This document shows positions 52,599 to 61,302 of a DNA stretch of 64,000 bases, in pieces (position 1 is the first letter of the stretch; each line of letters begins with the position of its first letter). Under the pieces are notes generated by a model, which did no database searches, was not told the DNA's origin, and was given only the letters and a program-made list of their open reading frames with translations. The stretch is taken from NCBI RefSeq assembly GCF_047717795.1, contig NZ_CP159808.1, positions 310,001 to 374,000 of the forward strand, in the 5' to 3' direction. The DNA comes from Marisalimonas sp016777705. GTDB taxonomy: Bacteria; Pseudomonadota; Alphaproteobacteria; Puniceispirillales; Marisalimonadaceae. A program made the position numbers and the translations under genes.

Positions 52599-52627
52599 AA
52601 TTGCCTTTTGGTGGTTAAAACCTTGAT

Positions 52628-53548
52628 ATGTATAATAAAGTTAATAACAGTAGTAAAATGAATAAAACAAAGTCATTTCAAAATATTCTTATGAATCTTC
52701 AATCTTACTGGATAGAGCAAGGTTGTGTTTTATTGCAGCCTTACGACTCTGAAGTTGGTGCAGGCACATTTCATCCGGGTACTGTATTACGAGTATTAGG
52801 TCCTGATCCTATTTGGAAAGCCGCTTATATTCAACCATGTAGAAGGCCGACTGATGGAAGATATGGAGAAAACCCTAATAGATTACAACATTATTACCAA
52901 TTTCAAGTTATTATTCAACCGTCACCTGACGATATACAAGAACTATATTTAGATAGTTTAAATGCTATCGGTTTAAATACCAAAGACCATGACATAAGAT
53001 TTGTTGAAGATGATTGGGAAAGCCCAACCTTAGGAGCTTCAGGGCTTGGGTGGGAAATCTGGTGTGACGGTATGGAAATTAGTCAGTTTACATATTTTCA
53101 ACAAGTTGGAGGTATTGAAGTTAACCCTGTTGCAAGTGAAATAACTTATGGTCTAGAACGTCTTGCAATGTTTATTCAAAAAGTTGAAAATGTATATGAT
53201 CTTGATTGGGATGGTATTGAAAAAACTAAAGGTGGAAAAAATTATGGGGATATTTTTTTACAGCAAGAACAAGAGTTTTCCACTTATAATTTTGAAAAAT
53301 CAAACTCATCGATATTATTAGAAAATTTTAATAATGCCGAAAAAGAATGTATTTCATTGTTAAAAGATAAAGATAATCCTTTGTGCTTGCCTGCTTATGA
53401 TCATTGTATTAAAGCTAGCCATGTTTTTAATTTATTAGATGCCAGAGGAGTTATTTCAGTTTCTGAAAGACAGTCATATATTTTAAGAGTGAGAAATATG
53501 GCAAGATCATGTTGCTTGGCCTGGATAGAAAAAAGTAATAATGAGTAA
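52628..53548 (+). CDS. glyQ: Glycyl-tRNA synthetase alpha subunit
   Basis: Class II aminoacyl-tRNA synthetase subunit that activates glycine; the alpha2beta2 bacterial type. 306 residues, or 296 from a second ATG at 52658. Hallmarks: SYWIEQGCVLLQPYDSEVGA near residue 26, VLRVLGPDPIWKAAYIQPC near 53, RPTDGRYGENPNR near 74, and GMEISQFTYFQQVGGIEVNP near 150. ITYGLERLAMFIQKV is motif 3. Overlaps glyS by 8 bases, ensuring paired synthesis. Confidence 0.97.
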   Translation: MYNKVNNSSKMNKTKSFQNILMNLQSYWIEQGCVLLQPYDSEVGAGTFHPGTVLRVLGPDPIWKAAYIQPCRRPTDGRYGENPNRLQHYYQFQVIIQPSPDDIQELYLDSLNAIGLNTKDHDIRFVEDDWESPTLGASGLGWEIWCDGMEISQFTYFQQVGGIEVNPVASEITYGLERLAMFIQKVENVYDLDWDGIEKTKGGKNYGDIFLQQEQEFSTYNFEKSNSSILLENFNNAEKECISLLKDKDNPLCLPAYDHCIKASHVFNLLDARGVISVSERQSYILRVRNMARSCCLAWIEKSNNE

Positions 53549-55634
53549 AATTGACGCTCAAAAAGGAGACTTGCTTGTAGAATTTTTTTCCGAAGAAATC
53601 CCAGCAAGATTTCAAGTTGGATCTGGAGAACAACTAGAAAATCTATTTGTAAAGAAACTTGTTAGTAGAGAACTAAGCTTTGATTCATGCAAAACTTATA
53701 CAGGACCAAGACATCTAGCAATTATAATTAGAGATATAGACCTTGTTCAGAAAGATCAACTTGTTGAAAAAAGGGGTCCTAGATTAGGTTCAGATGAAAA
53801 AGCAATTAATGGTTTTTTAAAATCTAATAATATTAATTTATCTGACACTATTGTTAAAAAGACAAATAATGGTGATTTTTATTTTTATTTACAAAATATA
53901 GTTGGCGAATATACTGCTAAAATTTTGCCTGATATCATTAATGAGATAATATTTGATTTTTTATGGTCCAAAAGTCAGAGGTGGGCATATTCTGACTTAA
54001 AATGGGCTAGACCACTTAGAAATATATTAATTTTATTAAATGACGAGCCAGTCGAAGGGGAAATAAGAATTGGGAAGAATACATTCCTAAACTTTACAAA
54101 TTTTAGCTTTGGTCACAGGCATCATAACCAAAAAATCATTGTAAAAAGTATTAATCAATATGAAGATTTATTGAAAAATAATAATGTTATAATAGATAGA
54201 GAAACTAGAAAAAATAAAATTTTAAGCGACATAGATTTGTTATTAAATGACAAGCAATTAAAGCTAAAACAAGATAACTCATTATTGGATGAAATTACAG
54301 GTTTAGTAGAGTTTCCAAATGTTATGCTTGGAACTATAGACAATGAATTCTTGAGTTTGCCTCCAGAAGTCCTCTCCACAGCAATGAAGGTGCATCAAAA
54401 ATATTTTACTATATTTGATAATAAGAAAAAATTAGCTCCAAAATTCATATTCGTATCTAATGCTCTTTCAGAAAAAAATAGGAATATTAGAATAACAGAA
54501 GGAAATCAAAGAGTATTAAGAGCTAGGTTATCGGATGCTAGTTTTTTTTGGAAGGTTGATACCTCTAATTCATTAGATCATTTTAATAAAAAATTAAAAA
54601 AAGTTTTATTCTATGATGGCCTTGGATCTATTTTTGACAAAACTATACGACTTGCGAAAATTTCAGATTTTTTTGCACCTTTTTTTAATTTAGACCCTTC
54701 TTTAGCAAAAGAAGCTGCTCTTTTGTCAAAAGCTGATCTAGCGTCTGAAATGGTTGGTGAGTTTCCAGAACTTCAAGGAATTATGGGAGGATATTATTCA
54801 AAAATAAATGGTGCCATTCCTGACGTTTCCATTGCAATTTCGGAGCACTACAAGCCCAAAGGCTTGTCAGATGAGCTTCCTAAGTCAAATTTAGGAGCAA
54901 TGTTATCAGTGATTGACAACATTGATACATTGACAGGTTTTTTTGTAATAAATAAGAAGCCAACCGGTTCTAAAGATCCATTCGCCCTCAGGAGGTCTGG
55001 ATTTTCAATAGTTAAAATTTTGATTAAATTTAAAGTTAACATTTCAATTTCTGATCTTTTTACTGAACCTTTGAAAATATTTGATAATTCGTCTGAAATA
55101 ATTCAAGATGAATTATATGTATTTATCATAGACAAATTGAGCTATGTACTTAAAAAAGAAGGTTTTGGAGATGATATAATTAAATCAATTATTGACTTGC
55201 CGGATTTATATAAAATACCATTTCAAGTATTATATAAAAGAATACAAAGTATAAAAACTATACATAAAACACAAGAGTTTAAATTTTTCTTATCTAACTT
55301 TAAAAGGTTAAATAACATTATTAAAACTAATGAATTGCCAGAAGGATCACAAATTTTTTTAGATCAAGGTCTGTTTGAAGGTTCTGAAGAGGAAGATATT
55401 TTTAAAATTAGTAATCATATAAGGTTTGAATTTGCTAAAAATAAATATCAGTTAGATAAACAAGAGGCTATCTTATATGAAATTACAAAAGCAAGCACTT
55501 TAATTAACATGTTTTTTGAAAATATTATTGTAAATCATAAGGATAATATCATAAAAAATAATAGATTGGAATTGTTAATAGGATTACGCAACATAATAAT
55601 ACAATACACAAACTTTAATGTATTAGGAGACTAG
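53541..55634 (+). CDS. glyS: Glycyl-tRNA synthetase beta subunit
   Basis: The tRNA-binding partner of GlyQ. 697 residues. Begins DLLVEFFSEEIPARFQ. The family's central blocks are WARPLRNILILLN near residue 157, EITGLVEFPNVMLGTID near 250, VLSTAMKVHQKYFTIFD near 278, FVSNAL, and GNQRVLRARLSDASFFWKVD near 324, then KADLASEMVGEFPELQGIMG with YYSKINGAIPDVSIAISEHY near 412, and PTGSKDPFALRRSGFSIVKI near 474. A DALR-like anticodon-binding region ends the protein. Its tail overlaps the convergent rpmE by 4 bases. Confidence 0.97.
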   Translation: MSKIDAQKGDLLVEFFSEEIPARFQVGSGEQLENLFVKKLVSRELSFDSCKTYTGPRHLAIIIRDIDLVQKDQLVEKRGPRLGSDEKAINGFLKSNNINLSDTIVKKTNNGDFYFYLQNIVGEYTAKILPDIINEIIFDFLWSKSQRWAYSDLKWARPLRNILILLNDEPVEGEIRIGKNTFLNFTNFSFGHRHHNQKIIVKSINQYEDLLKNNNVIIDRETRKNKILSDIDLLLNDKQLKLKQDNSLLDEITGLVEFPNVMLGTIDNEFLSLPPEVLSTAMKVHQKYFTIFDNKKKLAPKFIFVSNALSEKNRNIRITEGNQRVLRARLSDASFFWKVDTSNSLDHFNKKLKKVLFYDGLGSIFDKTIRLAKISDFFAPFFNLDPSLAKEAALLSKADLASEMVGEFPELQGIMGGYYSKINGAIPDVSIAISEHYKPKGLSDELPKSNLGAMLSVIDNIDTLTGFFVINKKPTGSKDPFALRRSGFSIVKILIKFKVNISISDLFTEPLKIFDNSSEIIQDELYVFIIDKLSYVLKKEGFGDDIIKSIIDLPDLYKIPFQVLYKRIQSIKTIHKTQEFKFFLSNFKRLNNIIKTNELPEGSQIFLDQGLFEGSEEEDIFKISNHIRFEFAKNKYQLDKQEAILYEITKASTLINMFFENIIVNHKDNIIKNNRLELLIGLRNIIIQYTNFNVLGD

Positions 55635-55858
55635 TCGGTTTTTACTCCAAGACCAGAGAAACGTTTGTTAAAACGCGCAACTTGTCCACCTGAGTCCAGA
55701 ATTCTATGTTGACCTGTCCATGCAGGATGTGATTTTGGGTCAATATCCAGCTTGATAGTTTCACCTGCCTTGCCCATAGTAGAACGAGTTTTGTATTCGG
55801 TTCCATCTGTCATTACAACAGTAATTTCGTGATAATCTGGGTGGATATCTTTTTTCAT
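55631..55858 (-). CDS. rpmE: 50S ribosomal protein L31
   Basis: A 75-residue L31 of the large subunit, at the inter-subunit bridge. KKDIHPDYHEITVVMTDGTE at the N-terminus and SHPAWTGQHRILDSGG then RFNKRF near the end are standard. It has no cysteines, as in alphaproteobacterial zinc-independent L31 proteins. Convergent with glyS, overlapping 4 bases. A 76-base spacer separates it from the DUF6787-like gene upstream, on the same strand, and shows nothing further. Confidence 0.97.
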   Translation of the reverse strand: MKKDIHPDYHEITVVMTDGTEYKTRSTMGKAGETIKLDIDPKSHPAWTGQHRILDSGGQVARFNKRFSGLGVKTD

Positions 55859-55934
55859 TTTAAACTCTAAAAATTTATCTATTAATATTTAAAGACTTTT
55901 ACAATTAAAAACAGCTAAATACAAGTTAATTTAT

Positions 55935-56231
55935 TTATTTAATAAGCTTTAGACGTTGAAGGAATTTTTTTTCAAATTTCCAAAAATAATTAAATTGTCC
56001 AAACAATGTGGCTATTATTATTAACATTATTTGATAAATAGGAATTATGATTATAATTCTAATTAATAAGTATAAAGGATAGAATGTTACTAGGCTATCT
56101 AAATTGATTACAGATAAAATAGGAGATGAGACAAATAATGAACCAGATCCACTTAAAGCAAAAATTATAAAAATAATCAACAAATGTTTGTTTGATTTAG
56201 CGTTGAATCGCTTAACTAGGTTTTTTAACAA
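55935..56231 (-). CDS. DUF6787-like small membrane protein, TTG start
   Basis: A 98-residue membrane protein with two long hydrophobic segments (about 17-40 and 52-77) and a basic start and end. The N-terminal block KNLVKRFNAKSNKHLLIIFI and the C-terminal LFGQFNYFWKFEKKFLQRL resemble DUF6787, a two-helix family of unknown function. The only start is TTG at 56231, because an in-frame TGA lies five codons upstream. AGAG stands 6 bases before it. It follows the MotB-like gene by 12 bases on the same strand, so it may belong with that pair. Confidence 0.7.
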   Translation of the reverse strand: MLKNLVKRFNAKSNKHLLIIFIIFALSGSGSLFVSSPILSVINLDSLVTFYPLYLLIRIIIIIPIYQIMLIIIATLFGQFNYFWKFEKKFLQRLKLIK

Positions 56232-56243
56232 TTTTATCTCTAA

Positions 56244-57389
56244 TCATTTTAATTTTGTGCTTTGAGTGATTTTCATTTCGATACGACGATTTTTTGTTCG
56301 TGCGGTAACTAAATTTCTATTATCAATTGGTTGGAAACTACCATACCCTGATGCGGATAGTCTGTTTGGTTTAATACCTTGTTTAATCAAAAACCTTAAA
56401 ACAGATAAAGCTCTTTTTGTTGAGAGCTCCCAATTATCTTTATAACTTTGCCCTGGTTTTACTGGTAAATTATCAGTGTGTCCATCTATCTGAAGGATCC
56501 AATCAATATCAGTAGGTAATGATTTTTCTATTTCCATTAAAGTTGAAGCAAGCTTAATCATTTCTAACTTACCTTTTTCTCCTAATTCATCTGATCCTAA
56601 TGCAAAAAGCACCTCAGATTGAAAAACAAATCTATCTCCTACTATTCTTATTTCCTTACGCCCTTTGATAAGAGCTTTTACTCTTCCAAAAAAATCTGAT
56701 TTGAACTTTTGTAGTTCTTCTACTCTTCTGGCCAAAGCTGAATTCACATCTTTTCCTAAGCTAATTACTTTAACTTTTTCTTTTTTATCTTTGGCTTTGT
56801 AAGCAGAAAGTAATGTTTGTAATTGAGACAATTTATTTCTTAACTTCAAAGAAGCAGAAATTAAGATTTTTATTTCCTCCTGGCTTGCTCTGATTTTGTT
56901 TTGTTTATCAATTATTTGACTGTCCTTGACTTTATTATCCTTTGTAAGTTGCACAAGAGTATTCTTATCATCTAAAGAATCTTGATTTTTCTGATTAATA
57001 ATATCTTTTAATTTACCAATTTCAATTTGGGTCATTGATATTATATTATCCTTACCTGCAATTTCTTTTATGTATTGTGATGCTATTATTTTTTTTTCAT
57101 CTAAGTCAGTTTTCAGATTAATTATTTTAGATTCCAGTATAGATAATTGTGAAGTCAATTCAGTAGTAGACTCTCTTTCAATCGAGAGCAATTCACTCAA
57201 TTCTGTAAGGTTGTTCTTCAATTCAACTAAAGCTTCATCTTGACCACTCATTTTTTGTGAGAGGAAAAATTGGGATAAAACAAAAATCATTAAAACAAAT
57301 ATGATTACCATCAACAGACTAGAAAGAGCATCCACAAATCCAGGCCAGGTATAATCTAGGTTTCTTCGTCTTGTTTTGTTAAGTATCAT
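56244..57389 (-). CDS. MotB/OmpA-like peptidoglycan-binding membrane protein
   Basis: A 381-residue protein of MotB-type layout: N-terminal membrane helix about 18-41 with Asp20 within FVDALSSLLMVIIF, a long coiled coil about 50-230, and a C-terminal OmpA/MotB peptidoglycan-binding domain. The latter shows LFALGSDELGEKGKLEM near residue 266, DGHTDNLPVKPGQSYKDNWE near 309, STKRALSVLRFLIKQG, and RLSASGYGSFQPID near 353, followed by RTKNRRIEMKI. Paired with the MotA/ExbB-like gene upstream on the same strand (37-base gap). No flagellar genes are nearby, so the pair probably powers an envelope process. Function unknown. Confidence 0.85.
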   Translation of the reverse strand: MILNKTRRRNLDYTWPGFVDALSSLLMVIIFVLMIFVLSQFFLSQKMSGQDEALVELKNNLTELSELLSIERESTTELTSQLSILESKIINLKTDLDEKKIIASQYIKEIAGKDNIISMTQIEIGKLKDIINQKNQDSLDDKNTLVQLTKDNKVKDSQIIDKQNKIRASQEEIKILISASLKLRNKLSQLQTLLSAYKAKDKKEKVKVISLGKDVNSALARRVEELQKFKSDFFGRVKALIKGRKEIRIVGDRFVFQSEVLFALGSDELGEKGKLEMIKLASTLMEIEKSLPTDIDWILQIDGHTDNLPVKPGQSYKDNWELSTKRALSVLRFLIKQGIKPNRLSASGYGSFQPIDNRNLVTARTKNRRIEMKITQSTKLK

Positions 57390-57426
57390 TAGTGGTCTCT
57401 TTATATATTTTAATACTTATCTATTA

Positions 57427-58461
57427 TTATTTCACTTTTTTATTTTCTAATAATTGTTTTGAAATAGCTCTTAGTTCTAAAGTCAAGTTTGACTGTAATT
57501 CTGATAACTTATCTGTATTTTGATTTCCTAAATTTTTTAAAATTGAAGAAATTTTTATTAAATGATCTTTAACATTTTTGTCGTCATCAAGTTTTTCAAC
57601 GAGCCTATTTAGAACAATTGTTAATTCGCTAATATTCTCTGTGATTCTAATTTTTTCATTTTCATTTTGGTTAGCTCTTTTTGCAACATATGCAAGGTTT
57701 TCAACAGCAGATTCGCTTAAACCATTATTCCCTGGTTCAGTTGTAGTAAAAATAGCCATTTGTGATAACCAATCTTCTAATTCGTTAAAAAATCGGTTGC
57801 TAGCTTGTCCTACCTGAAGGTCTAAAAAGCCTAGTATTAGAGATCCAGCTAATCCAAATAAAGATGAGGAGAAAGCAGTAGACATGCCATCGAGTGGAGC
57901 ACTTAAACCTTTTTGAATATCCATAAATAAAGCATTACCATCTTTTGATAAGTTGTTGATATTAAAATCTATAGTATTAATAACTCCCGATACAGAAGAG
58001 ATAGTTTGCAAAAGTCCCCAAAAAGTACCTAATAATCCAAGAAAAACTAACAGGCCAATCATATATCTTAAAATTTCTCTACTTTCGTCCAGTCTTGATG
58101 AAACGCCATCTAAAATGGTACCTAAGGAGTTAGTAGATAAAGATGGATTGTCAGTTCTAGTTTCAGATAATACTGCTGCAACTGGAGCTAGGAGTATTGG
58201 TTTTATTTTCAACACAATATTAGCGGGCATTAAGCTATCTTTTCTTTTTATAAACTTAAGCCACTTTGATTCTCTACTTAACCTGAATGTTTGACGAAAT
58301 GAAAAAATTATTCCTAATATTAATGTACTTATAATTACTCCGTTAAGGGCAGTATTTCCTTCAAATGCCTGCTTTAGAGGTTCAAAAAGAAAAAATATTA
58401 GGATAGCTACAACTATAAGTAAGAATAACATTCTAAAAGCATATTTATTTGGATTTGTCAT
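57427..58461 (-). CDS. MotA/TolQ/ExbB-type proton channel protein
   Basis: A 344-residue inner-membrane protein. Hydrophobic segments at about 10-26, 38-54, 137-160 and 194-216. The last two frame the proton-channel domain, with MIGLLVFLGLLGTFWGLLQT near residue 138 and GLSAPLDGMSTAFSSSLFGLA near 184, typical of MotA/TolQ/ExbB. The C-terminal about 110 residues form coiled-coil helices. The adjacent MotB-like gene completes a probable stator pair. Similar non-flagellar pairs occur in alphaproteobacteria with no established role, and ZorAB of the Zorya defence system has a related layout. No Zorya effector genes are present here. Confidence 0.85.
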   Translation of the reverse strand: MTNPNKYAFRMLFLLIVVAILIFFLFEPLKQAFEGNTALNGVIISTLILGIIFSFRQTFRLSRESKWLKFIKRKDSLMPANIVLKIKPILLAPVAAVLSETRTDNPSLSTNSLGTILDGVSSRLDESREILRYMIGLLVFLGLLGTFWGLLQTISSVSGVINTIDFNINNLSKDGNALFMDIQKGLSAPLDGMSTAFSSSLFGLAGSLILGFLDLQVGQASNRFFNELEDWLSQMAIFTTTEPGNNGLSESAVENLAYVAKRANQNENEKIRITENISELTIVLNRLVEKLDDDKNVKDHLIKISSILKNLGNQNTDKLSELQSNLTLELRAISKQLLENKKVK

Positions 58462-58544
58462 ACAATAACCCCCTGTTACATTTTACTTTGAAACATTAAA
58501 ACATGACTTTTTAATGACACCAAATTTTAATTTTCATATAAGCA

Positions 58545-59348
58545 TCATTTTTTTAAGTTATTGATTTTCTTTAATAACTCTTTGTGTATCACAGGGTTAG
58601 CACCGATATGAAAGTCGTTCGGGGCCCTGTAAGCATTGATATACTTTAGATTAGAAATGTATCCGCCTGCCTCTTTGATTAGAAGTTCTCCACATGCAAT
58701 TTGGTTTTTATTTAAGTTGGTTGTGAAAAGGCAATCAATTTTTCCTGACGCAAGCCAAGCATAATTTAGAGCTGAAGAGCCAAATTCTCGAGTAACTGAT
58801 GAGTTTTGTAATGCTAATTCTTTGATTATTTTAAGGTCATTTATGGCAGATGGATTATTATCTAAGTTTTGGTCATTATAAGTAGAAAAGATACAATTAT
58901 TAATAGACTTTCTATTAGATACTCTTATCCTCCGGTCATTTTGAAATGAACCCTTTCCTTTTTCTGCAAAATATATTTCATCTCTAAGAGGGTCTAAAAT
59001 AACAGTACATATAATTTCATTATTATATTCAACTGCAATAGATATAGAAAAGTAGGGGAAGGCGTGGGAAAAGTTTATTTTGCCATTCAAAGTATCAATT
59101 ATCCAGTAGTATTTATTTTCTGAAGTTTCTTTCTCTGTTTTAGCTTTAAATTGCCAGTCTGGACGCGCTTTAGTTAAATCTTCTATTAAGCTACTTTCAA
59201 TTTTATTTTCTGTGTTGGTAACAAAACGAGGAATTGAGCTTGGAGAAACTTGTAAATTTTCTATCTCACCAAAATCTCTAAGCATATTACGTGTTACTTT
59301 ATTTAAAGATTGAAAAATTACATTTAAAAGTGGTGATTTATTACCCAT
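58545..59348 (-). CDS. Inositol-monophosphatase-family protein, catalytic metal ligands lost (likely pseudoenzyme)
   Basis: A 267-residue protein with the full IMPase fold length. Start ATG 59348 has GGAG 5 bases before it. Homology is clear from LRDFGEIENLQVS near the start, YFSISIAVEYNNEIICTVI and DPLRDEIYFAEKGKGSFQND in the centre, REFGSSALNYAWLASGKIDC and LLIKEAGGYIS in the C-terminal part. Active IMPases have GEE/EESG, DPLDGT and WDxAAG metal motifs. Here the same places read KTEKETS, DTLNGKINF (near residue 83) and NQIACGE (near 218). The second aspartate of DPLDGT is Asn, and the C-terminal metal aspartate is Gln. Catalysis is therefore unlikely, and a regulatory or binding role is plausible. 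Reading frame intact, so it is not a simple pseudogene. Confidence 0.88.
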   Translation of the reverse strand: MGNKSPLLNVIFQSLNKVTRNMLRDFGEIENLQVSPSSIPRFVTNTENKIESSLIEDLTKARPDWQFKAKTEKETSENKYYWIIDTLNGKINFSHAFPYFSISIAVEYNNEIICTVILDPLRDEIYFAEKGKGSFQNDRRIRVSNRKSINNCIFSTYNDQNLDNNPSAINDLKIIKELALQNSSVTREFGSSALNYAWLASGKIDCLFTTNLNKNQIACGELLIKEAGGYISNLKYINAYRAPNDFHIGANPVIHKELLKKINNLKK

Positions 59349-59387
59349 CTTCACTCCAGAATTAATAACGAAATTTATAGAATTATT

Positions 59388-59954
59388 TTATGTCTTAGCT
59401 TTTTCTATATAAGAACTATCAGAAGGTCTAACCACTATTTTTGAACCAACCTCAATGTGTCCAGGGACCATAACTTTCACGTTATTGTTTAAAATAGCTG
59501 GCTTAAAGGAAGAAGAAGCAGTCTGCCCTTTAATAACGGCTTCAGTTTCTATTACTTCTAAAACACAACTATCAGGCATATTAACTGAAACAGGTTCCTC
59601 ATTATAAATATTTATCATGACCATCATGCCATCCTGTAAAAAAGATGATTGTTCACCAATCATATTTTCATCAATGTTTATTTGATCAAAAGTATTATTA
59701 TTCATGAAAACAAGATTGTTATTCTCTTTATATAAAAAAACATGAGGGACTTCTTCTAATATTACCCTTTCAATATTTTCAGAAGACCTAAAACGTTCAT
59801 TTAGTTTAGTCCCATCTTTTAAATTTCTAAGTTCTATTTGAGCAAAAGCACCACCTTTCCCAGGTTTAACATGGCTAGTCTTTACTGCTACCCATAACCC
59901 ATTTTTGTGTTCAATTACATTTCCTGGTTTAATAGTATTTCCGTTAACCTTCAA
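59388..59954 (-). CDS. efp: Elongation factor P, TTG start
   Basis: Promotes peptide-bond formation at proline runs. 188 residues from a TTG at 59954, whose product starts (M)KVNGNTIKPG exactly as relatives do. GAGG lies 8 bases upstream. The modifiable lysine loop is visible in SHVKPGKGGAF near residue 27. The second and third OB domains are recognisable, ending at RPSDSSYIEKAKT. The start overlaps the fba stop (59944) by 11 bases, so translation may be coupled. No lysyl-modification gene is adjacent. Confidence 0.96.
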   Translation of the reverse strand: MKVNGNTIKPGNVIEHKNGLWVAVKTSHVKPGKGGAFAQIELRNLKDGTKLNERFRSSENIERVILEEVPHVFLYKENNNLVFMNNNTFDQINIDENMIGEQSSFLQDGMMVMINIYNEEPVSVNMPDSCVLEVIETEAVIKGQTASSSFKPAILNNNVKVMVPGHIEVGSKIVVRPSDSSYIEKAKT

Positions 59955-60882
59955 ATTTTCTGCCTCTATAAATATCAATGACTTCGCTTAGCAAACTCAA
60001 AGCTTCGTTATATGGTCGTTGAAATGAATTCCTACCAATGATAGAGCCAGTTGCACCGCCTTCATATAACCCTCTTATTTCGTTTAGAAAAGAGGCTTTA
60101 TCTTTTGAGTTTCCCCCTGAGAAAACAACTAGCCTTCTTCCTTGAAAACAAGATTGCACCACATGTTTAATTCTATTACTAAGGGTATCTATTTCTATAT
60201 TCTCAGAAAGATAGACTTTTTTAGCCTCCTCAAGTTCAATATGAGCTGTTGGAGGTTTTACCTTTATAATATGTGCTCCAACTAAAGCGGCCATGTGAGC
60301 GGCATATGCAACAATATCAATTGCAGTCTCACCCTCTTTACTTATATCTCCACCTCTAGGGTAGCTCCAAACTACAACTGCAAGCCCAGCACTTTTTGCT
60401 TCTAAAGCCATATCCTGAATATCTGAAATCATATCTAAAGCTGCATCAGATCCTGGATAAATAGTAAAGCCAATAGCAGAACAACCTAACCTGATTGCTT
60501 CGTTAACCGAACCAGTTATTGCTTGTGATGGAGAATATTTCTCTCTTGATAGAGAGTTTGAACTATTTACCTTCATTATAAGTGGAATTTGACCTGCAAA
60601 TGTATCTGCGCCAGCTTCTAACATTCCCAAGGGAGCAGCAAAAGCAGATAATCCAGCATTAATTGCTAACTTAAAATGATAGTGAGGATCGTAACCACCC
60701 TCATTCTTTGCAAAAGAACGAGCTGGTCCATGTTCAAACCCTTGGTCAACTGGAAGAATTATTAATTTACCAGTACCTGCAAGTTTTCCGGACATAAGAA
60801 TTCTTGCTAAATTTGATTTAACTCCAGGATTGTCGCTTTCATAATTACTTAGAATGGATTTAATGTTTTTAGTAAACTTCAT
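59944..60882 (-). CDS. Class I fructose-bisphosphate aldolase (DhnA/FbaB type)
   Basis: Splits fructose 1,6-bisphosphate to triose phosphates through a Schiff-base lysine. About 312 residues from ATG 60882. A TTG nine codons upstream is a weaker option. Hallmarks: NLARILMSGKLAGTGKLIIL near residue 23, DQGFEHGPARSF near 46, SAFAAPLGMLEAGAD near 78, IGFTIYPGSD, VWSYPRGGD near 177, and the lysine region AHIIKVKPPTAHIE near 206, then GGNSKDKASFLNEIRG near 258 and GSIIGRNSFQRP near 282. efp follows with a short overlap. The 165-base spacer to the DUF4164-like gene holds an AT-only stretch and no clear element. Confidence 0.95.
   Translation of the reverse strand: MKFTKNIKSILSNYESDNPGVKSNLARILMSGKLAGTGKLIILPVDQGFEHGPARSFAKNEGGYDPHYHFKLAINAGLSAFAAPLGMLEAGADTFAGQIPLIMKVNSSNSLSREKYSPSQAITGSVNEAIRLGCSAIGFTIYPGSDAALDMISDIQDMALEAKSAGLAVVVWSYPRGGDISKEGETAIDIVAYAAHMAALVGAHIIKVKPPTAHIELEEAKKVYLSENIEIDTLSNRIKHVVQSCFQGRRLVVFSGGNSKDKASFLNEIRGLYEGGATGSIIGRNSFQRPYNEALSLLSEVIDIYRGRKFEG
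59963..59966 (-). promoter_or_regulatory. GAGG ribosome site of efp within the fba 3' end
   Basis: GAGG on the minus strand lies 8 bases before the efp TTG start, inside the last codons of fba. It supports TTG 59954 as the start. Confidence 0.55.
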
Positions 60883-60966
60883 GCTTATAAAACCTATTTG
60901 ATATTTCAAAGTTAATTATTGTCATCATAATATCTATAAATTAAAAATATTATAAATACTAAAAAT

Positions 60967-60980
60967 TATATATATATATA
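60967..60980. repeat. TA dinucleotide run in the fba/DUF4164 spacer
   Basis: Seven TA units within an AT-only divergent promoter region. Low-complexity sequence; no function is claimed. Confidence 0.6.
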
Positions 60981-61047
60981 TTAATATTGAAGTGTAAGAC
61001 AATTTATTTATTATTACATTAACTTAATTTTAAAGAGATGTTAGATC

Positions 61048-61272
61048 ATGAATGATCGAGATGAACTGTTTTTAGATTTTAAAGGTATAAAAAGCGTTCA
61101 AAACGCATTTGAAGATAGTATGAAGCGTTTAGAGAAAAGTATTGCTGAAAGCATAACTAATAAACAAAAATTGGAAACTATTAAAAATGATATGCTTAAT
61201 GCTAACAAAAAATTTAATGAAGCTAAAGAATGTTTGGATAAATTAAAATTAAAATTAAGAAGTACTAAATAG
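61048..61272 (+). CDS. DUF4164-like small coiled-coil protein
   Basis: A 74-residue protein that is nearly all alpha-helix and coiled coil, rich in Lys, Glu, Asn and Leu, with no cysteine except one at residue 62. The pattern SVQNAFEDSMKRLEKSIAES and the position just before zapA match DUF4164 of alphaproteobacteria, a short coiled-coil family. A link to ZapA and cell division is plausible from context only. The start codon follows GAGATG-type sequence. Confidence 0.7.
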   Translation: MNDRDELFLDFKGIKSVQNAFEDSMKRLEKSIAESITNKQKLETIKNDMLNANKKFNEAKECLDKLKLKLRSTK

Positions 61273-61302
61273 TAATCTGAACTATTTGAATTAGAGAATT
61301 AT

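Noticed and set aside
56244..58461. Zorya-type anti-phage defence (ZorAB)
   Set aside because: The layout is similar, but the neighbours are efp, fba, an IMPase relative, rpmE and glyS. No zorC, zorD or zorE effector is present.
60930..61047. Replication origin or integration site in the TA-rich fba/DUF4164 spacer
   Set aside because: No DnaA boxes or direct repeats are evident, and low-complexity AT is common in this genome.
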